Below, one piece after another: positions 22,881 to 36,731 of a stretch of DNA of 64,000 nt. Positions within the stretch are counted from its first letter, which is position 1; each line of letters begins with the position of its first letter. This stretch comes from Nipponacmea schrenckii (lineage: Eukaryota > Mollusca > Gastropoda > Lottiidae). A program made the translations under genes and the position numbers. Under the pieces are notes generated by a model, which saw only the letters and a program-made list of their open reading frames with translations, did not search any database and had not been told where the DNA came from. The stretch spans positions 25,149,023 through 25,213,022 of the forward strand of contig CM060200.1 of NCBI GenBank assembly GCA_030562195.1, given 5' to 3'.

Positions 22881-23579
22881 TGAATCGCTGTCGACAATAC
22901 CATTAGTATGTAAAAATGAAAAACTTAATAACCAACAAAACGAAAAAACATATCGGGGTTAATCATATCAACCATAACAGTTAACAGCTCCACGAAAGTC
23001 ATACATCTAATGAACATGCCATAAACTCGTCAATAACGCAACCATTCTATGCCCTTCAATAACCACCGAATAATACCACAATTAGGCTTTACAAACTTTA
23101 TTCTATTTTTTGAACCACACAATTACAATACTGAACATAACCGAATTCATTTTTATTAATAACTCTTCTGTCATAAAGTTCGTAATTACTAAATGGAAGT
23201 GGGTAGATAAGATTGGGATAATCAGTTCAATGTATCAATTCATCGCCAGACTTGGTCTTCTAAAATCTGTTCTCAAAGAGCTCTGTGATATCTTAGTAAT
23301 TACGTCTAATAAAAGAGAGACCGGATGATAAAAAAAAAGCCACATGTAAAATATATATAATTAGTCTTTCCATAATAGATTGAAAAAAATTTATTGCTGC
23401 CGTCTTTAAACGGAACGAATGGGAACTTATTTCCCGAAGTGCATACTACATTACGTTATTTGTTTTAATCCATAAAAGCCAAATATTAACTTCTTAATCT
23501 TCTAAATGTCGTTCAGGTTTTATAAGGTGAAAAGGGTGTTGTGATTCTCAAAGAAATTTCCTATACAATTGTACATTAA
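22881..23579. other. Non-coding
   Basis: AT-rich sequence with no feature I can support. Confidence 0.5.
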
Positions 23580-24016
23580 AGCCAAAGTCCACATGGGCGA
23601 ATAAAGTACTCGCGACCCAAAAAAATTAATCGAATGGTTTTATCGCCAGAAAACTGAAATCGCAGATAGTCGCATACTTTCCAAAAAAAAAATCGCATGT
23701 GGATTCAGTGTCCACTTGTGCGACTAAATAAAGAATCGCAATGTTTGGGTCAACACGTGATACAAATATTTACAAGAAAGTAAGCGATTAATATGGTTAT
23801 CGCAGGATGTATGCGACGAAATATCAAACACGTTGGTCTCATGGTGTCACCAAAAAATGTACACTTGTCGCATGTTTTTTTCCTATTAATCGCATGTGAT
23901 CGCACAGAAACTTTTTAGTTTCCATTCTAGCGATTATATTTAATCGCATACTTTACACCATGCGACACGCAACTTGCGATTAATTTTCCCTTTAATCGCA
24001 CAAGTGGAAATTGGCT
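23580..24016. mobile_element. Motif-dense MITE (AATCGCA type)
   Basis: A 437-bp element whose left end, AGCCAAAGTCCACATGGGCG, is matched by the inverted right end AGCCAATTTCCACTTGTGCG (16 of 20). Inside, AATCGCA, GCGATTA or TCGCATG occur every 20-40 bp in both orientations. No coding capacity. No unambiguous target duplication is seen. Confidence 0.65.
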
Positions 24017-25091
24017 ATTATGAAGAAATTCTAAAAATCAGTAAACATTCTTCGAGGCAACTGTCTTTTTTGTTAACATAACGCAATAAGTCAGTAAGGC
24101 AAATTATTTTCTTTTCGAAGCGGCATGAAAAATATCCTGTCACGTATAAGACAGCAGACCAATTAAAGAAAGATGGAATGATTATGTGACATTATGATTG
24201 TCTGTTGTAGTTGTTTAAAACTAGTAAAAAATAACCGCTGTGTATTGTAATTCAGCTTCGTTTCAATCACATACAGATTAAGAAAATAAAAAAATAAAGG
24301 AGTTGCTTTCCTTGACGAACAAATCGTACACGTATTTACAGGGGCGGGGAGGGGGTAGTTATAGAAAGTGGTCAATCCACTGTCAAATTTGTTATCATCT
24401 TACATAGGGAATATATTATCTGCTAAATATTTGTAGCACATCATAGACAAGAAATGACAAGACACTTCTACAAAACATAACTACTTCAATTCACTATCAT
24501 GCCAATATGAATTCATAACTGATCTGTTCGAGTATAACCGCCAGCATTTCCTTTTACAACGATAACCATTCCGTTCAAGCGAAAACCTGAATTAATTTCA
24601 GGTTTTCGCTTTATCATATCATTTTTAAACCGTCGTTTATAGACAATGAATTAATTTGGGAGCTCCACGCCCTATTTCCCTGTACCATTTACTATTAACA
24701 AACAATGAGGCAAATGGTGCAAGATAGTGGTATAGTGCTTGAACGGTCAACCGGTTGTATTTCATTCGAAATATTACTATACGCTTTCTTAATCTCATCC
24801 ATCAACTCCCACAACTCTACTTTGATTATTATTAAATAATAAAATTATAAAATATGTATGTCAGTCAATCAAACTAAAAGTAGTTTATCTATGTTCTGAA
24901 CGTAATATATCAGATGACTGACCATGGTAACCGATTTCTCAAATACAAATGTATATCTGCATTATATAACGGCCAGTAAGATCGATAAGCCTGGGATAGT
25001 TAAATATGTCAAGCTCAAAAATTCCTAGACTGTTACTATCACTTAGTAACTTCCCTTTGTAAATCTAGGTCATTGATTTTTCATCACTTGG
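24017..25091. other. Non-coding, with a perfect 35-bp palindrome
   Basis: At 24577-24611 the 15-bp arm AAGCGAAAACCTGAA is followed by TTAAT and its exact inverse complement. The rest is featureless AT-rich sequence. Confidence 0.7.
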
Positions 25092-25559
25092 TTTAAAGGG
25101 ATAATAGGCGTTAGAACGAACATAAATATTTAAGTTCACTCAAATTTGGACAATAACAGTATCAGTGGATTTACCTATACATCAAAATCCCTCCAAAAAT
25201 CGATAAATTACCAAAATAAAGTAGTTAATCATAAAACGCTTGAGCCATCCACCAAGCGATTTTCAAATCGTGTAAATATAAAGGGAAGTAACTCTAACAT
25301 GTGGGTTTTCACGCGTCCTTGACCCCTACTGTTGAATTCCACAATGATGTTTTAGCGTTGATTTACCAGACGCTTTTATTCTCAAACTGAACGGAATCGC
25401 CGCTGGCTCACTTTTTTTTAAAATTCCGAATATATTTTTATTGTGGCTTTTTAAAATTTGGTAAAGTGTAGGATGCATACTTATTTAACTAATAGTCAAT
25501 ATGAAACACAAATAAAAGCCGTAGGACGAGTGTATTCTAACGCCTATTATCCCTTTAAA
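25092..25559. mobile_element. MITE with perfect 25-bp TIRs (TTAA-flanked)
   Basis: Positions 25092-25116 and 25535-25559 are exact inverted repeats. The left one starts TTTAAAGGGATAATAGGCG. If the TTAA inside each end is the duplicated target, the element proper starts AGGG and ends CCCT, compatible with a piggyBac-type non-autonomous element. Without a transposase this is only suggestive. The interior is non-coding. Confidence 0.75.
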
Positions 25560-27579
25560 TAATATTCATTTTCTATAAAAAAAAAAAATAGCAAATGATA
25601 TAATTTTAAATAAAGAATTAGTCGATCTGGAAACAAGCTTATATTAATCCATCTCGAGATTACTTGAGATTATTGGCTTATAATTACTACTTATTTGAAA
25701 TAGAATTCCGAAACGTAATTAACAGCACTAATCAACAATGGCGTTTCTTCAAGGGGGCGGACAAGAAGCTGACCTGCCCTTGGTCTTCCCATATCAAATG
25801 TTATATAGCGAAAGAGTTGCTTGAGACCCACCTGGAAAATTGTGTGGCACCTGTTCGGCCCTATTACCTAATTTTTCTTAGAATATTGCTTTACCGTCGT
25901 GACCTAAGCCCGTGGTTTTTATGTGAATTTTATTCTCATAACATCATAACACGAGAAGAAAAGTTAATAAAACACCTGTTTTAAATATCAGATAAGTTAT
26001 TGGCCTAAATACCAATGGAATCAGGGTAATACAAAAATCAGGCAACTGACTCCTGGCGACATACACAATTAACCAGACGCTTGGTCGGAAAATTAGCGAA
26101 ACAACGCATAATATGGATATAAGACAGACTTAAAAAAACACATTTTATCTACGTACTCGTATACTGGAGCACAAATCTGATATTAAAGATAGTAATATTA
26201 AAGTGTAGTTATGTTAGTGACATGTCCATTATAGCACTTAATAACTCAAATACAATTTAGTTTATGAACACCTGCGTATGTTTGTAAAAAATGTATATTT
26301 GTCCTAAAATTAAACATTTTTTATGACCCCCCAAAAAAATAATTACTTATCTAGAGGTTGTAATATATTGAGAATAAACTTGATAGATTAATTTGACCAG
26401 AGATATATCGACCACTGTTATTCATAAAAGCTAAAATTAGAATTTTGATTAATGATAGTTTTGATGGTTGTTTTCAATTAACTAGTTTCAATGGTGTGTG
26501 TATATTACCACCCTCACTATCGTATTGCTGCCCTGGTTTCAGTTGGTACTCAGCCAAGTTATTTTAATGGTTGTACCACTCGGTAATGTTAATGTAACAG
26601 TTAAATTTGTTATCTTTCCAATTCCTTGTAAATATAATATTTATTCCTACTTAATAAAAAAATAAATGATACCAATTTTATAAAGGGTAGAATAGATTTT
26701 ACAATTTAGATACTAATTTGATACTGATGCCTTTTATATAATATTTTTAGTTTTACGTATTGTATTGCTTTTTCCAACCCACTACCAAAATGTACAGGTC
26801 ACACAAAAGAAATCCAAACATATTGGCATCATTGCCACAATTGTATACGAAACATTGCGGTTAGTAATTATCTAATCACAAGATTTGGTTACATAAATGG
26901 ATTCTGTATAATTTTATCATATTTTAGCCATAGTTGGCGATTTAAAGTCTTGACATTGACAACGCAGATATCAAATGGAAATTGTTGATGTTTTACAGTG
27001 TCCAAGCCCAGAAATATATCAACATCTCACTTATCTTGAATTAAAGCAACATAATGTAGCTTACGTGTACTAGAAAACTAGAAGACCTGGGCCACCTTAA
27101 AGCTGGTTTTAATTAGTAGGGCTAGTTTGCGTTGTCTAGTAATAAATAAACCAAGAACTAACTACCCTAAGGAAGAACAAATCAATGAAATATACAACAT
27201 CGTCCAGAATGGAATTTTTCTATTATATTTTCGATGACAAAATACACGGAAAAGGAGAACCTATAAAACTCAATGCAACCTGTCAGTCTAAAGCAGAAAT
27301 TCATTGTTCCCATTCAAATAGTCTGTAGCACATCATTAGCTATTAGTTTTATTATTCTGAAAATGCATTGTAATTTTTTGTTAATCATTTGTTACTAACG
27401 ATCTGAAATTCAAAGCTTCAGCTCGATCTTATAAATTTATAATTGTCACTTGTGAAAACTGTTCATTAAAAATTCTTTATGCTCATCAACAGATTGAGAT
27501 TGTTTTCAATATTAATTATAGATCGTTCAAAACACAAATAAAAAACCTTACCATCCCACGAGTGACCCGTGATACTAAT
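25560..27579. other. Non-coding
   Basis: The open frame at 25664-25984 (106 codons) has no recognisable domain or splice context. The remainder is AT-rich and featureless. Confidence 0.45.
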
Positions 27580-28060
27580 TATTACTCAGTAATCTTACCC
27601 ATACCCAGTTATCTTACTTATACCCAGTTATCTTACCTAGACCCAGTTATCTTACCCATACTCAGTTATTATCTTACCCTTACCCAGTTATCTTATTTAT
27701 ACCCAGTTATCTTACCCATACCCAGTTATATTACCCATACCCAATTATTATCTTACCCTTACCAATTATTATCTTACCCTTACTCTGTTATCTTACACCC
27801 AATTATCATTTTTTTAACCGTACTTACCAATACCTAGTTATCTTGCTCGGTTATTTTACCCATACCTAGTTATCTTCCCTTATCTTACCCACTTGTCTTA
27901 ACCTTACCCAATTATCAAGTTATTTTAGTCTTACCCGGTTATCTTACCTTTACCTAATTATCTTACCGATTCATCTTAACCTTACCCCGTTATCTTACCC
28001 ACACCCAGTTATCATACCCTTACTCATTTATCTCACCCTTTTACCTTACCCTTGGTGATC
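27580..28060. repeat. 19-bp minisatellite (CCCAGTTATCTTACCCATA)
   Basis: Tandem units of 19 bp with 22-bp variants (TTATTATCTTACCC). They degrade toward the right, where spacing becomes irregular. The apparent open frame at 27562-27837 is a product of the repeat. Confidence 0.85.
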
Positions 28061-31000
28061 TTAATCATATCGGAGTATACACAATCAAGTAATCAATTTA
28101 TACTGAATACAAGATTATTGACATTTAAGAACAAATAGTTTATCTTTTAATTGATGGTTTATTCAGTCAATTCAATAGATCTCTTCACTGGGTATTTGGT
28201 ATCATTTTATGGAAATTGTTTGTTGCTACATATTGTATGCATGTTTAATTCTGTGTAGATTATTTAAAAATGAATAATTAAAATACAATTGTGCTCGCTT
28301 GACAATAGAAATGATCTATTTTGAAACCGTTTTGCGTGTCTGTATTACATTATTTCTATTTAAAAATAAAAGAAGAATTGATTTTGCATAAAATGAAATT
28401 ATTGCTTCAGTTATTATGCTTTCTATGAATTTCAATTTACACAATTACAAGGGCTATGCATAAGGAAATGCCAGTGTAATAACTGATTTTGAAATGATTA
28501 AGTGGAAATGAATCCATATGTGGATTGTCTAAGCATCGCCAGTTTAGGTTTAACATTTGTTAACAAATGTAACCGTTTAACCTACAGGTTTAGATATTTG
28601 TGCAGACATATCTACGACTTGCAAGAAATTAAGGCTAGCATTTAACATTCATCAAAATATCTAGATACAGGAATTTCACAATATAACACTTCCAATATGT
28701 CCCTAACACACAGCTTCATTCAATTCATTCATGTCATTATTAATATATTTCGGAACATATTGCTTTTAACAATATCTTAAAAACACTAACACTTTTTACT
28801 GCTTTACTGTTTCTTTATCTAGTTCAAATGGGAATTTTTTAACAGAACATTTATTCCATTAATTAAATTTTGTTTTTACCTCCTTTCAGTAATATTTGTA
28901 TTAATCACAAACTATACCTGCGTTTTCTATATAAAACATTCTTCTAATGGCTTTAATTAAGCGTAATCAATAGAAATATAAAAATTGCAAAAAAAAAAAA
29001 AAAAAGAAACAACTGAGGAGATTTTGAAATTATTTGATGTTATTATAAATGTTTCTTTTAATGTACAAATGAAGGCATACGCAAATAAGTGTTAAAAATT
29101 TTTGAATTCCAATTAAAAAATTGGCAAAGTTCCGTTTACTCATAGTAGCGTTGACATGTGACATGAGACTAAAAATAATGTCAATCGATAACCATGGGTT
29201 CACATTACACAGGTAGAGAAAACACGTGTTGCCTAGCCATCGATACGGGCCGCAGTAGAAAACGATTTTACACAATAAAGTCCTATTGTGCTACATACTG
29301 AAAACGTTAAAGTTCCCTTGACAATTGCTTATCGTCCTGACCTGCGACCTGTACCTGGGACTGTACACTATTACACGTTATCAGTGTAAATTAGACCGTA
29401 AGGTATAGATAAGTAGCAAGTAAACTCCATTCATTTCCATTTGGCCTATAACAATTATCAAAGGCCTCATAAAGTCAAGAGTTTTGGATCATTCAATTCT
29501 TGAAGAAATTAAAGTTATTGATTGATATGCAAAGTGAAGTTAACATTGCGTCAAATAAACATGATAGATTATTACGTTTTTGCATGATTGACATAGTATA
29601 CTAGTATATGCAAATTGACATTTATGCAGGTACCTGTCAAATTATCTTGAAAGTAAATCATTGATTTTGACATGTTTTTAGAATAATTTTCTATAAAAAA
29701 CAGCATTATTGAAGAGTGATGAAAAAACCGAGAGAAAAAAAAATATAGGTTTCATTAAGGTTGGTGTCCCAGATTTCGCACATATTTCGTGGTACTAAAA
29801 GACAAAGTTGATAGTCTTTTAATCTTTCTGACCAGAGACAAACCAACCTACACGTACCTTCATGTGATTCCTGATAGTGTTAATGTAAACAGATTACCAG
29901 CTGACAAATCTGAAGTGTTAAAGTCCTGACCACAATCAAGCTGTTTAGTTCTTAAATACACGAAGCAGGGGTCTTTTGACTGTATACCAGCATCGATAAA
30001 TTGATTCCATTGTTTTTGGTAGAAATACAATTATAGAATATCGAATATTATTTTGTTATTTTACATCTTTTGCACATTGACTTTAATGATTTCTTACAAT
30101 TAATAACATTCTAGACAATAAACATTGTTACATTGTATGAAAAGAAGTCCACACGGAAAGCCATGTTAATTATTTTTATCACAAACAATTATCTTCTCAT
30201 ACAGGTTATTTTTTTTTACAACACATAAACAATGTAAATCAATTGTTTTATCCAGCTTTGGTGCATGTTAATTCTTTTTTATGAAAAAAAGAAATACTAC
30301 TGTTTACGAGCTCAGAACGCGAGTTCGGAAAAGCGATGTGAAACAGTCGCACAGGTTTATAACTATGTAAGTTAGGTAAAATGTAAATAATGTATTCATG
30401 CGCCACATCCCCACAACAACAATGGCATCGTTTCTTGTTTGCAACTAGGTTACAATTGATGGTAGCTGACGTCAAAATGAAAGCCATTCTTTCTTTGAAA
30501 CGGGACATGGAAAGTAAACATATATGCGTGTATCGATAGGTTCTTGATAAAAAGTATCGTAATGTTTAATCTGGCAACGAGTTTCATAAATTTCATATTA
30601 CATAGAAACGATATATATAAGCAATCTAATGTTTTTTTGATATTTCTATGGACATTTCAAATGACCAGTCTTGTTGAGACCATTTGAGGTTATTAAAGTC
30701 ACATCTACATTTTTTTCGCAGGTCGCAGTCGTTTAGGGTCACATAATTATCAAGGAGTGCCATTATTCATTTTTTCCATATTATTAAAAAGATATGAAAA
30801 TAGAACCCAAATCCACTAGTAACTGATAAATTAGAAATACTATTCTCAATAGGGAGGGTAGGTAAACAAGATTGGTCTTGTATTAATTTACTTAATTATA
30901 AAGTTATTGGTCCCTTACAACACAGTGTTTAATGTTAATGCGAACAATATCACAACAATTTTGATACTCTTAGACTGTGTAGATGAAATCATTATATGAC

Positions 31001-32009
31001 AATGTTTTAACGATTACATAATGAATATATATAATTATTGTCTACGTCTGTGGAAATTTGATAGCTTTCTTCGTGTAGCTGAGGCCTTTCCGATTCAGAA
31101 TATAAATATCTGTTATTATTTTTAGCAGAAAAGGTATTTGTCATATTGACTATTTGAAACTTTATAAACTTCGTATTATACCTTTAATGATATAATATAC
31201 CTCATTGAAATCACTTTTCTCCTATTTGCAGATAGGTTATTGGCATTTGAAGTCGATAAAAGGTCGAAAAATAACCCAAGTCACGGAGAAATAGCAAACT
31301 TACTGTAGTAAGTAAGCATACAATTGCCAGTTTTCACATTGTCAAAAAAATATTATCGTACTCGAAATTACAGCGATTGATTGACAGTATCAGATTTTGT
31401 CTTACCAGAACAATAATAGTAAACGATGAATAAAACATGCCTTTGTCCTTTGACGATATACAATAGAAACAGTAATTCTAGCAGAAAAACTATTGTTTAT
31501 TTTTATGGTTATCAGCAATCAAGATCAATGTAGGCATTGTAGTTTAATCTATCATTTACCAATCGTACATTAAAAAGTGGGTCAATTGTACAAAAACATA
31601 GGCGTATAATATGAAAACCTTATAAGAAATACATATTATTGTATATTTAATATACAGATTTGGCTTGATTGTTCCGGTGAGTGCAAACCTGCGTCTGATT
31701 GCATCTATATTGTGTATACTAGAAAGAAAGTCATAATGTCATATCCCCATACACTGTTAATAATTATATAGCAATGTAGACTCTCGAAGAGGGTGCCAAT
31801 TTGAGACCCCATCTGCAGAGTTCAGCCTCGTCATCGATAGATAAGTTAACGAGGAAGATTCATTTCAATGTTGCTATGAGCTCTTTATTAGCGAATTTGA
31901 TATCTTTCCACTTTGTAGACTATGAAACAAGCTAAGCTTTTTTCAAACCAACTGATGCTGATATGCCACGCTGATAAGGCTTGATTAGGATTTTCCTGTA
32001 CGACGTAAA
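28061..32009. other. Non-coding, AT-rich
   Basis: About 4 kb with no supported gene. It includes an 18-bp palindrome, ACATTTGTTAACAAATGT, at 28553-28570 and a poly-A run near 28989-29005. Confidence 0.5.
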
Positions 32010-32395
32010 ACAAGTTAGGTAGGTAGATGACAAGTTAACGTTCACTTCCAGTGAATGCTGATATCGCAAACTAAGTAGATAACGATTTAACTTTCAATTC
32101 CAGCGGATACTGTCTCGCAAACTAAGTAGTTGCTGGTAGATGACAGGTTACCGTCAACGCTCCCTTCCAGCGGCTTCTGGTGTTGCAAACTAAGTAGATG
32201 GTGGTAGATGACAGGATAACGTTCGCTTCCAGATGATGCTGATATCGCAAACTAAGTAGTTGCTGATAGATGACAGGTTACCGCTAACGTTCCCTTCCAG
32301 CGGCTGCTAATATCGCAAACTAAGTAGTTGATGGTAAATGACAGGATAAAGTTCGCTTCCAGCGGCTACTAATATCGCAAACTGTGTTCTATATT
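32010..32395. repeat. Tandem array with alternating 68/62-bp units
   Basis: GCAAACTAAGTAG-type starts lie at 32066, 32117, 32185, 32247 and 32315, and a final partial one at 32377. Spacings are 51, 68, 62, 68 and 62, so the right half is a 130-bp dimer repeat. Each unit contains GGTAGATGACAGG, an ACGTTCGCTTCCAG-like segment and GATATCGCAAAC. Related single copies are at 38665-38830 and 47935-48100, where the minus strand reads as Asn/Gln-rich protein. Confidence 0.85.
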
Positions 32396-35259
32396 TAAAC
32401 ATGTACTTTATAAGATGGTGATATTGAGACAATTATTGTACTCTTCACAAGCTGTGATTCAGTTAAAACAATCTGTAACTAAAACGAAAACCTAATCAAT
32501 GATAATCCTGCTGGAATAACAGAGCTTCAATTGGTATTAAGGTTTATATTAAACACCGGTGGTTTTTTCAATAGGTTTTTATGGTAAAACATTGCCATCG
32601 CTCACCAACATATCCATCAGTGTCAATTCCTTCATAACTCAATTAGAAAGTCACTCAAAAAGTATAAGAAAACATCTTGAAAAGCCGTTGAAGCCAATTT
32701 TCCAATTCAGTACTTTTTTTTGAACAATGTTTTTAACAGAATCGTGGGCTTAAAAAGTTCTGTATTGTTTGAACACGTGTAAATGGTTAACAAGTACAAA
32801 TAAAAGCTAATTATAAATGTTGTACAGATCACAATACGAGCTGTAATTTTAATGAAATAAACAAATCGTTTTACAATTTTCAAATAAACGATGATATTTT
32901 ATGGCTCCAGATAGATCTGTTGACACTCAGTATTGGATAGTGCGGATACAAGAATATCATGTGACATCAAAAGACACTTGCAGTTCGACGAATCGATCAA
33001 ACCTACATGCAATATTTGACGTAGTTAAGGGCAATTACACAGGAATTTGTGGACCATTGAACTAACAAGATTTCACATAAAATGTATATAAACTCTTGTT
33101 CAACTTGCAAGCCAGTAAAACTCACAGTGTTTTGAGAGAATAAAGTTGATATTTCTTTATGACACCTGTCACGAAATTAGTATCAACTTTATGATAATAT
33201 TATTGATACTTTGCATAATAATATATACAATGCATTACAAATTAAAATACTGTTTGGTATTTTATCATTTGATTTGTATACTAATTTCTTTATTCGTAAA
33301 TAAATTCCAATACACGCCTTGTCTCTGCAGGTGATATTCGATATTGTTCTTTAAGCCTTCTATAAATTCTTATCGTTAAATTTAGGACTGGTTTTGCCAG
33401 AAGCATATTGTAAGCAAAAGCTAAGAGATGTTTTTTTTTTAATTTTTTTTTATTTTATCATGTCTGATCTATATTAATTGGTTAAACGTTGACTCTTAAG
33501 ATCGACTCGTATGCAAATAGCATCGAAATGAAAACGGCTCTTTAAGAATATTTTTTATATTTTATAATGAACCTTGTATTACGAAACTGGGTTAGTGATC
33601 CAGATTATACACGTTGTATTATAGTTACGCTCGTGTGTACTACTGATGATGCCAATAAAAACAGAAAATGACTCTTTTGGTTCGTAAACAAAGATGTTTA
33701 CGTTGTAAACAATTCGGTCTTTTTTGCTCTCTGTGTCATTAATTTCCATTTAAACGTAAGATGCCGTTCTGGTTGTGAATATAGATAAATGATAAAACTA
33801 TGAGTATATGTTCCAATATTAAGACAAAGAACGATTGTGATCAAAGCGTTATAGGGATATTCATAAGAATATAAATGATTTCCCCTAGGTAGCAATTTGC
33901 CAAATTCAAAAATATTTTGAAATCATGACGATAAATAATGTTAAAATCATAAACAATATATTGAATTACGGATTGATATAGATATATACACATATTGTTT
34001 CTTGGGTGTTAAACCACGGCAGAAAGGCCTATTTAGAATTAGTAACATCAATATCTGATAAACATCCCCGTCAGCAATTACCATATTTGTTTAGTTCTTA
34101 GTAAAAGGAAGAAGCCGGAGGAAGCTACTACTTGTCAATGCTAAGGTTTATTTCTTTAAATATATAATCTGTGGCTGGTTTGAAGTGAATGAATGACGTT
34201 CTATACAGAATATAAAAACGCAAAAGCCCCACGTTCGGTTTGTATGAACGTGTTGTCAAGAGCTATAAAAGGCGGTTTTCTTAATGACGGGAATCTCGTT
34301 AAGTTCCAATATACATGTATATTGGCGTATTGGCATTTCCTTAATTAATACAACGGGCTTTTACGGGAACAGGTGGGATCAGAACACATTCTGCTGCTAC
34401 AAGGTTCCAACCGAAGAAGTCGGAATGAACCTAAATCGATAAATGCACCAATAAAATTGGCCTCAAAAAACAAATAAACCCCTTTTTTGAATTCAGCAGG
34501 TTCTCTGACCAAAATCTGTTTTTTACTGATAACATTGTCCACATTTAAAATTATCTATATAAATGTCTAAAATGGTAGAGAAGACGAGTTTTTGATGTAA
34601 ATTAATGTATGTTTTGTGGCTTAATCATTCTGCTAGACACTCTAATGTTAGTTTCTATTACGATTCGAACGCAATTGAAAAACGTGTGGGAATTTCACAC
34701 AATCAGGATACATAACATTAAAATACATTTTAAAACTTTAAAAGTATCTGGTAGAAGATTTAAAATCTTCCAAGAATCATAATAATACATCTTTAATCCT
34801 TTCTTTTTATCTCTTTCAGGTCAATGTCTGTCCAATTACTTTGTTCAAAGTGAACATTGATATAGTCTCTTACATCTCTTCCACTAGGTGATGAAAAATA
34901 TTACCTTATAGCCTTCAGGCTACATAACAGTAGACTTTGATCCAGCCAAATAAAAGGTGTCTACTTATTGGTAAGAAGTAAGAGACGGTTAAGTAGTTGG
35001 AATGATCTTTAGACATTAGACTACTTCGACATTTACAATAGAAATTTCCCTTAGTCGGTCTTGAGGTACTAACATGTACATGATACAGAAATGACAGAAT
35101 CAGCTATATTAGGGTTTCGAGAAGGTGTGTATATTCATCTTTCTCTAACCAATAGGTGGGAAATACAGTTTATCTACCTTAACCAAAAAACAGCGGTTAA
35201 TGTATTATGATGTACTGATTTGAATAGTTGGATTAGAAATCCCGAACAAAAGTTAACTA
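32396..35259. other. Non-coding, AT-rich
   Basis: No recognisable exon. I looked specifically on the minus strand for the missing GPCR TM6/TM7 exon (CW and NPxxY codon patterns) and did not find it. Confidence 0.45.
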
Positions 35260-35340
35260 CACGTCCTACTTTTTTCACTTTTAACGAGGACGGACAACGC
35301 AATGCAGTTTGCAATTTTTATGAAGTCATGGAAATGGAGA
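35260..35340 (-). repeat. SINE tail fragment
   Basis: The plus strand reads GTCCTACTTTTTTCACTTTT, then GAGGACGGACAACGCAATGCAG, the inverse of the 3' tail of the SINE at 21074-21432. Confidence 0.6.
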
Positions 35341-36731
35341 TTCCATCAGCACTGAACCTCTCTATTCGACTATTTTGTCGACTGTGTCACGTTTATCTTA
35401 ATAAATAATTATTTAAAAAAAAATGCTTAACCAGCGTACTGATATAAAATTATAACACAAAATTATGTTGAATTTTATATATTTGCTCTCCGCTTCTAAA
35501 TGTCCTTCAAAACCTACATATTATAAGTATCCCATATTATGTAATATATAAGTAATGAACCCAAGGTATATAAACCACCATTGTAAAAAAATCAAATTAA
35601 CGTGGGTATGAATAATTCACTTCTTATTGGCAACTGATGCATCTACGTCTTGAAGCAGGTAAATAATTCACCACCTGCTTATTTGGGGCAGACGTGGGAG
35701 AGTTTATAACGATGTAATTTGTGTTCAGATTACTTTCGGTAAATTGGGCTCCACTAAAAAACGCACTGTGCTGTTGGTTGTATGCATACTTGTCCTTCAT
35801 GGAACACCCTATGCTGCTTTTTACTACCTAGATCATTTATTTGTTATGGTCAACGAATGGCTTGTCAATTTGGTATCCCTCCCGGAAAGACAGTGAAATG
35901 GTTGATTTCACCAGGCAGAGTGTGGTTTAGTATGTAGCCTATTCGGTAAAACTCTGTCCATTTAATTTCTGTTCGAAAATAACCTACATGTAAATTTACA
36001 GCGTATTTTCGGCATTTAACTTCTATCTCGCGATCAAATCAACTTTTCAAATGAGAAGTTATGAATGAACCATCACTAATTCGAGTAATTATACTTATGT
36101 AAGATGTTATCTGTTTTGAACTCGTGGTCACTCCGATAGAGGATTGAAGATATCAGTTTTCTAAAGGTTAAGATTACAGATTCAAGAAGAAAGTACGCAA
36201 TACTTCTCTGCTACCAAGATATTTATTTACCATAGGTAGCAGACATATAAACATAGGCGTCGATAAAGAAGCAAAAGATATATGGGTATATTATTTCTGA
36301 TATTCATTAACTCTGATAACGCATCAGTATGAGCATGTGAAACATTGACTTAATAAACGTCAGAAAATACATCTTGTGTTTCTTTATACATTTACCAATA
36401 ACTTTATCAGACTTTGCTAGGAGCGGATGTTTACCAGTCCTCAACTTATCAACCAACCAATTCAATGTGATTGGAAACTTCCAGCTTAATAAATCATGAA
36501 ACAGTTTTTATCGATGCTCTTAACACCTTGTTACCAGCCCTTATGATTTAATTATGTCCTCATATAATGTAACCAATTGGAGAATGTAACGTCGGGAAAG
36601 ATGCAAGTAAAGTGGTGTAACGGTAGTCGTAATAAATATCGACAAAGAAATTTGACAATTAAAGGAATTATTATGAAGGGTCAATATTTAGTCCTTTTCC
36701 TACATCATATACAAACCAAAAACCTACTCAC
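35341..36731. other. Non-coding, possible GPCR intron
   Basis: Lies downstream of GPCR exon B on its strand, so it is probably intron or 3' flank. No exon, RNA or array is recognised. Confidence 0.45.

Noticed and set aside
25664..25984. A 106-codon plus-strand open frame
   Set aside because: No domain recognised. The Cys/His spacing is not a convincing zinc finger, so I left it as non-coding.
19000..36700. TM6/TM7 exon of the GPCR
   Set aside because: I searched the minus strand by eye for codon patterns of CW and NPxxYG. The candidate sites had no transmembrane-like frame around them.
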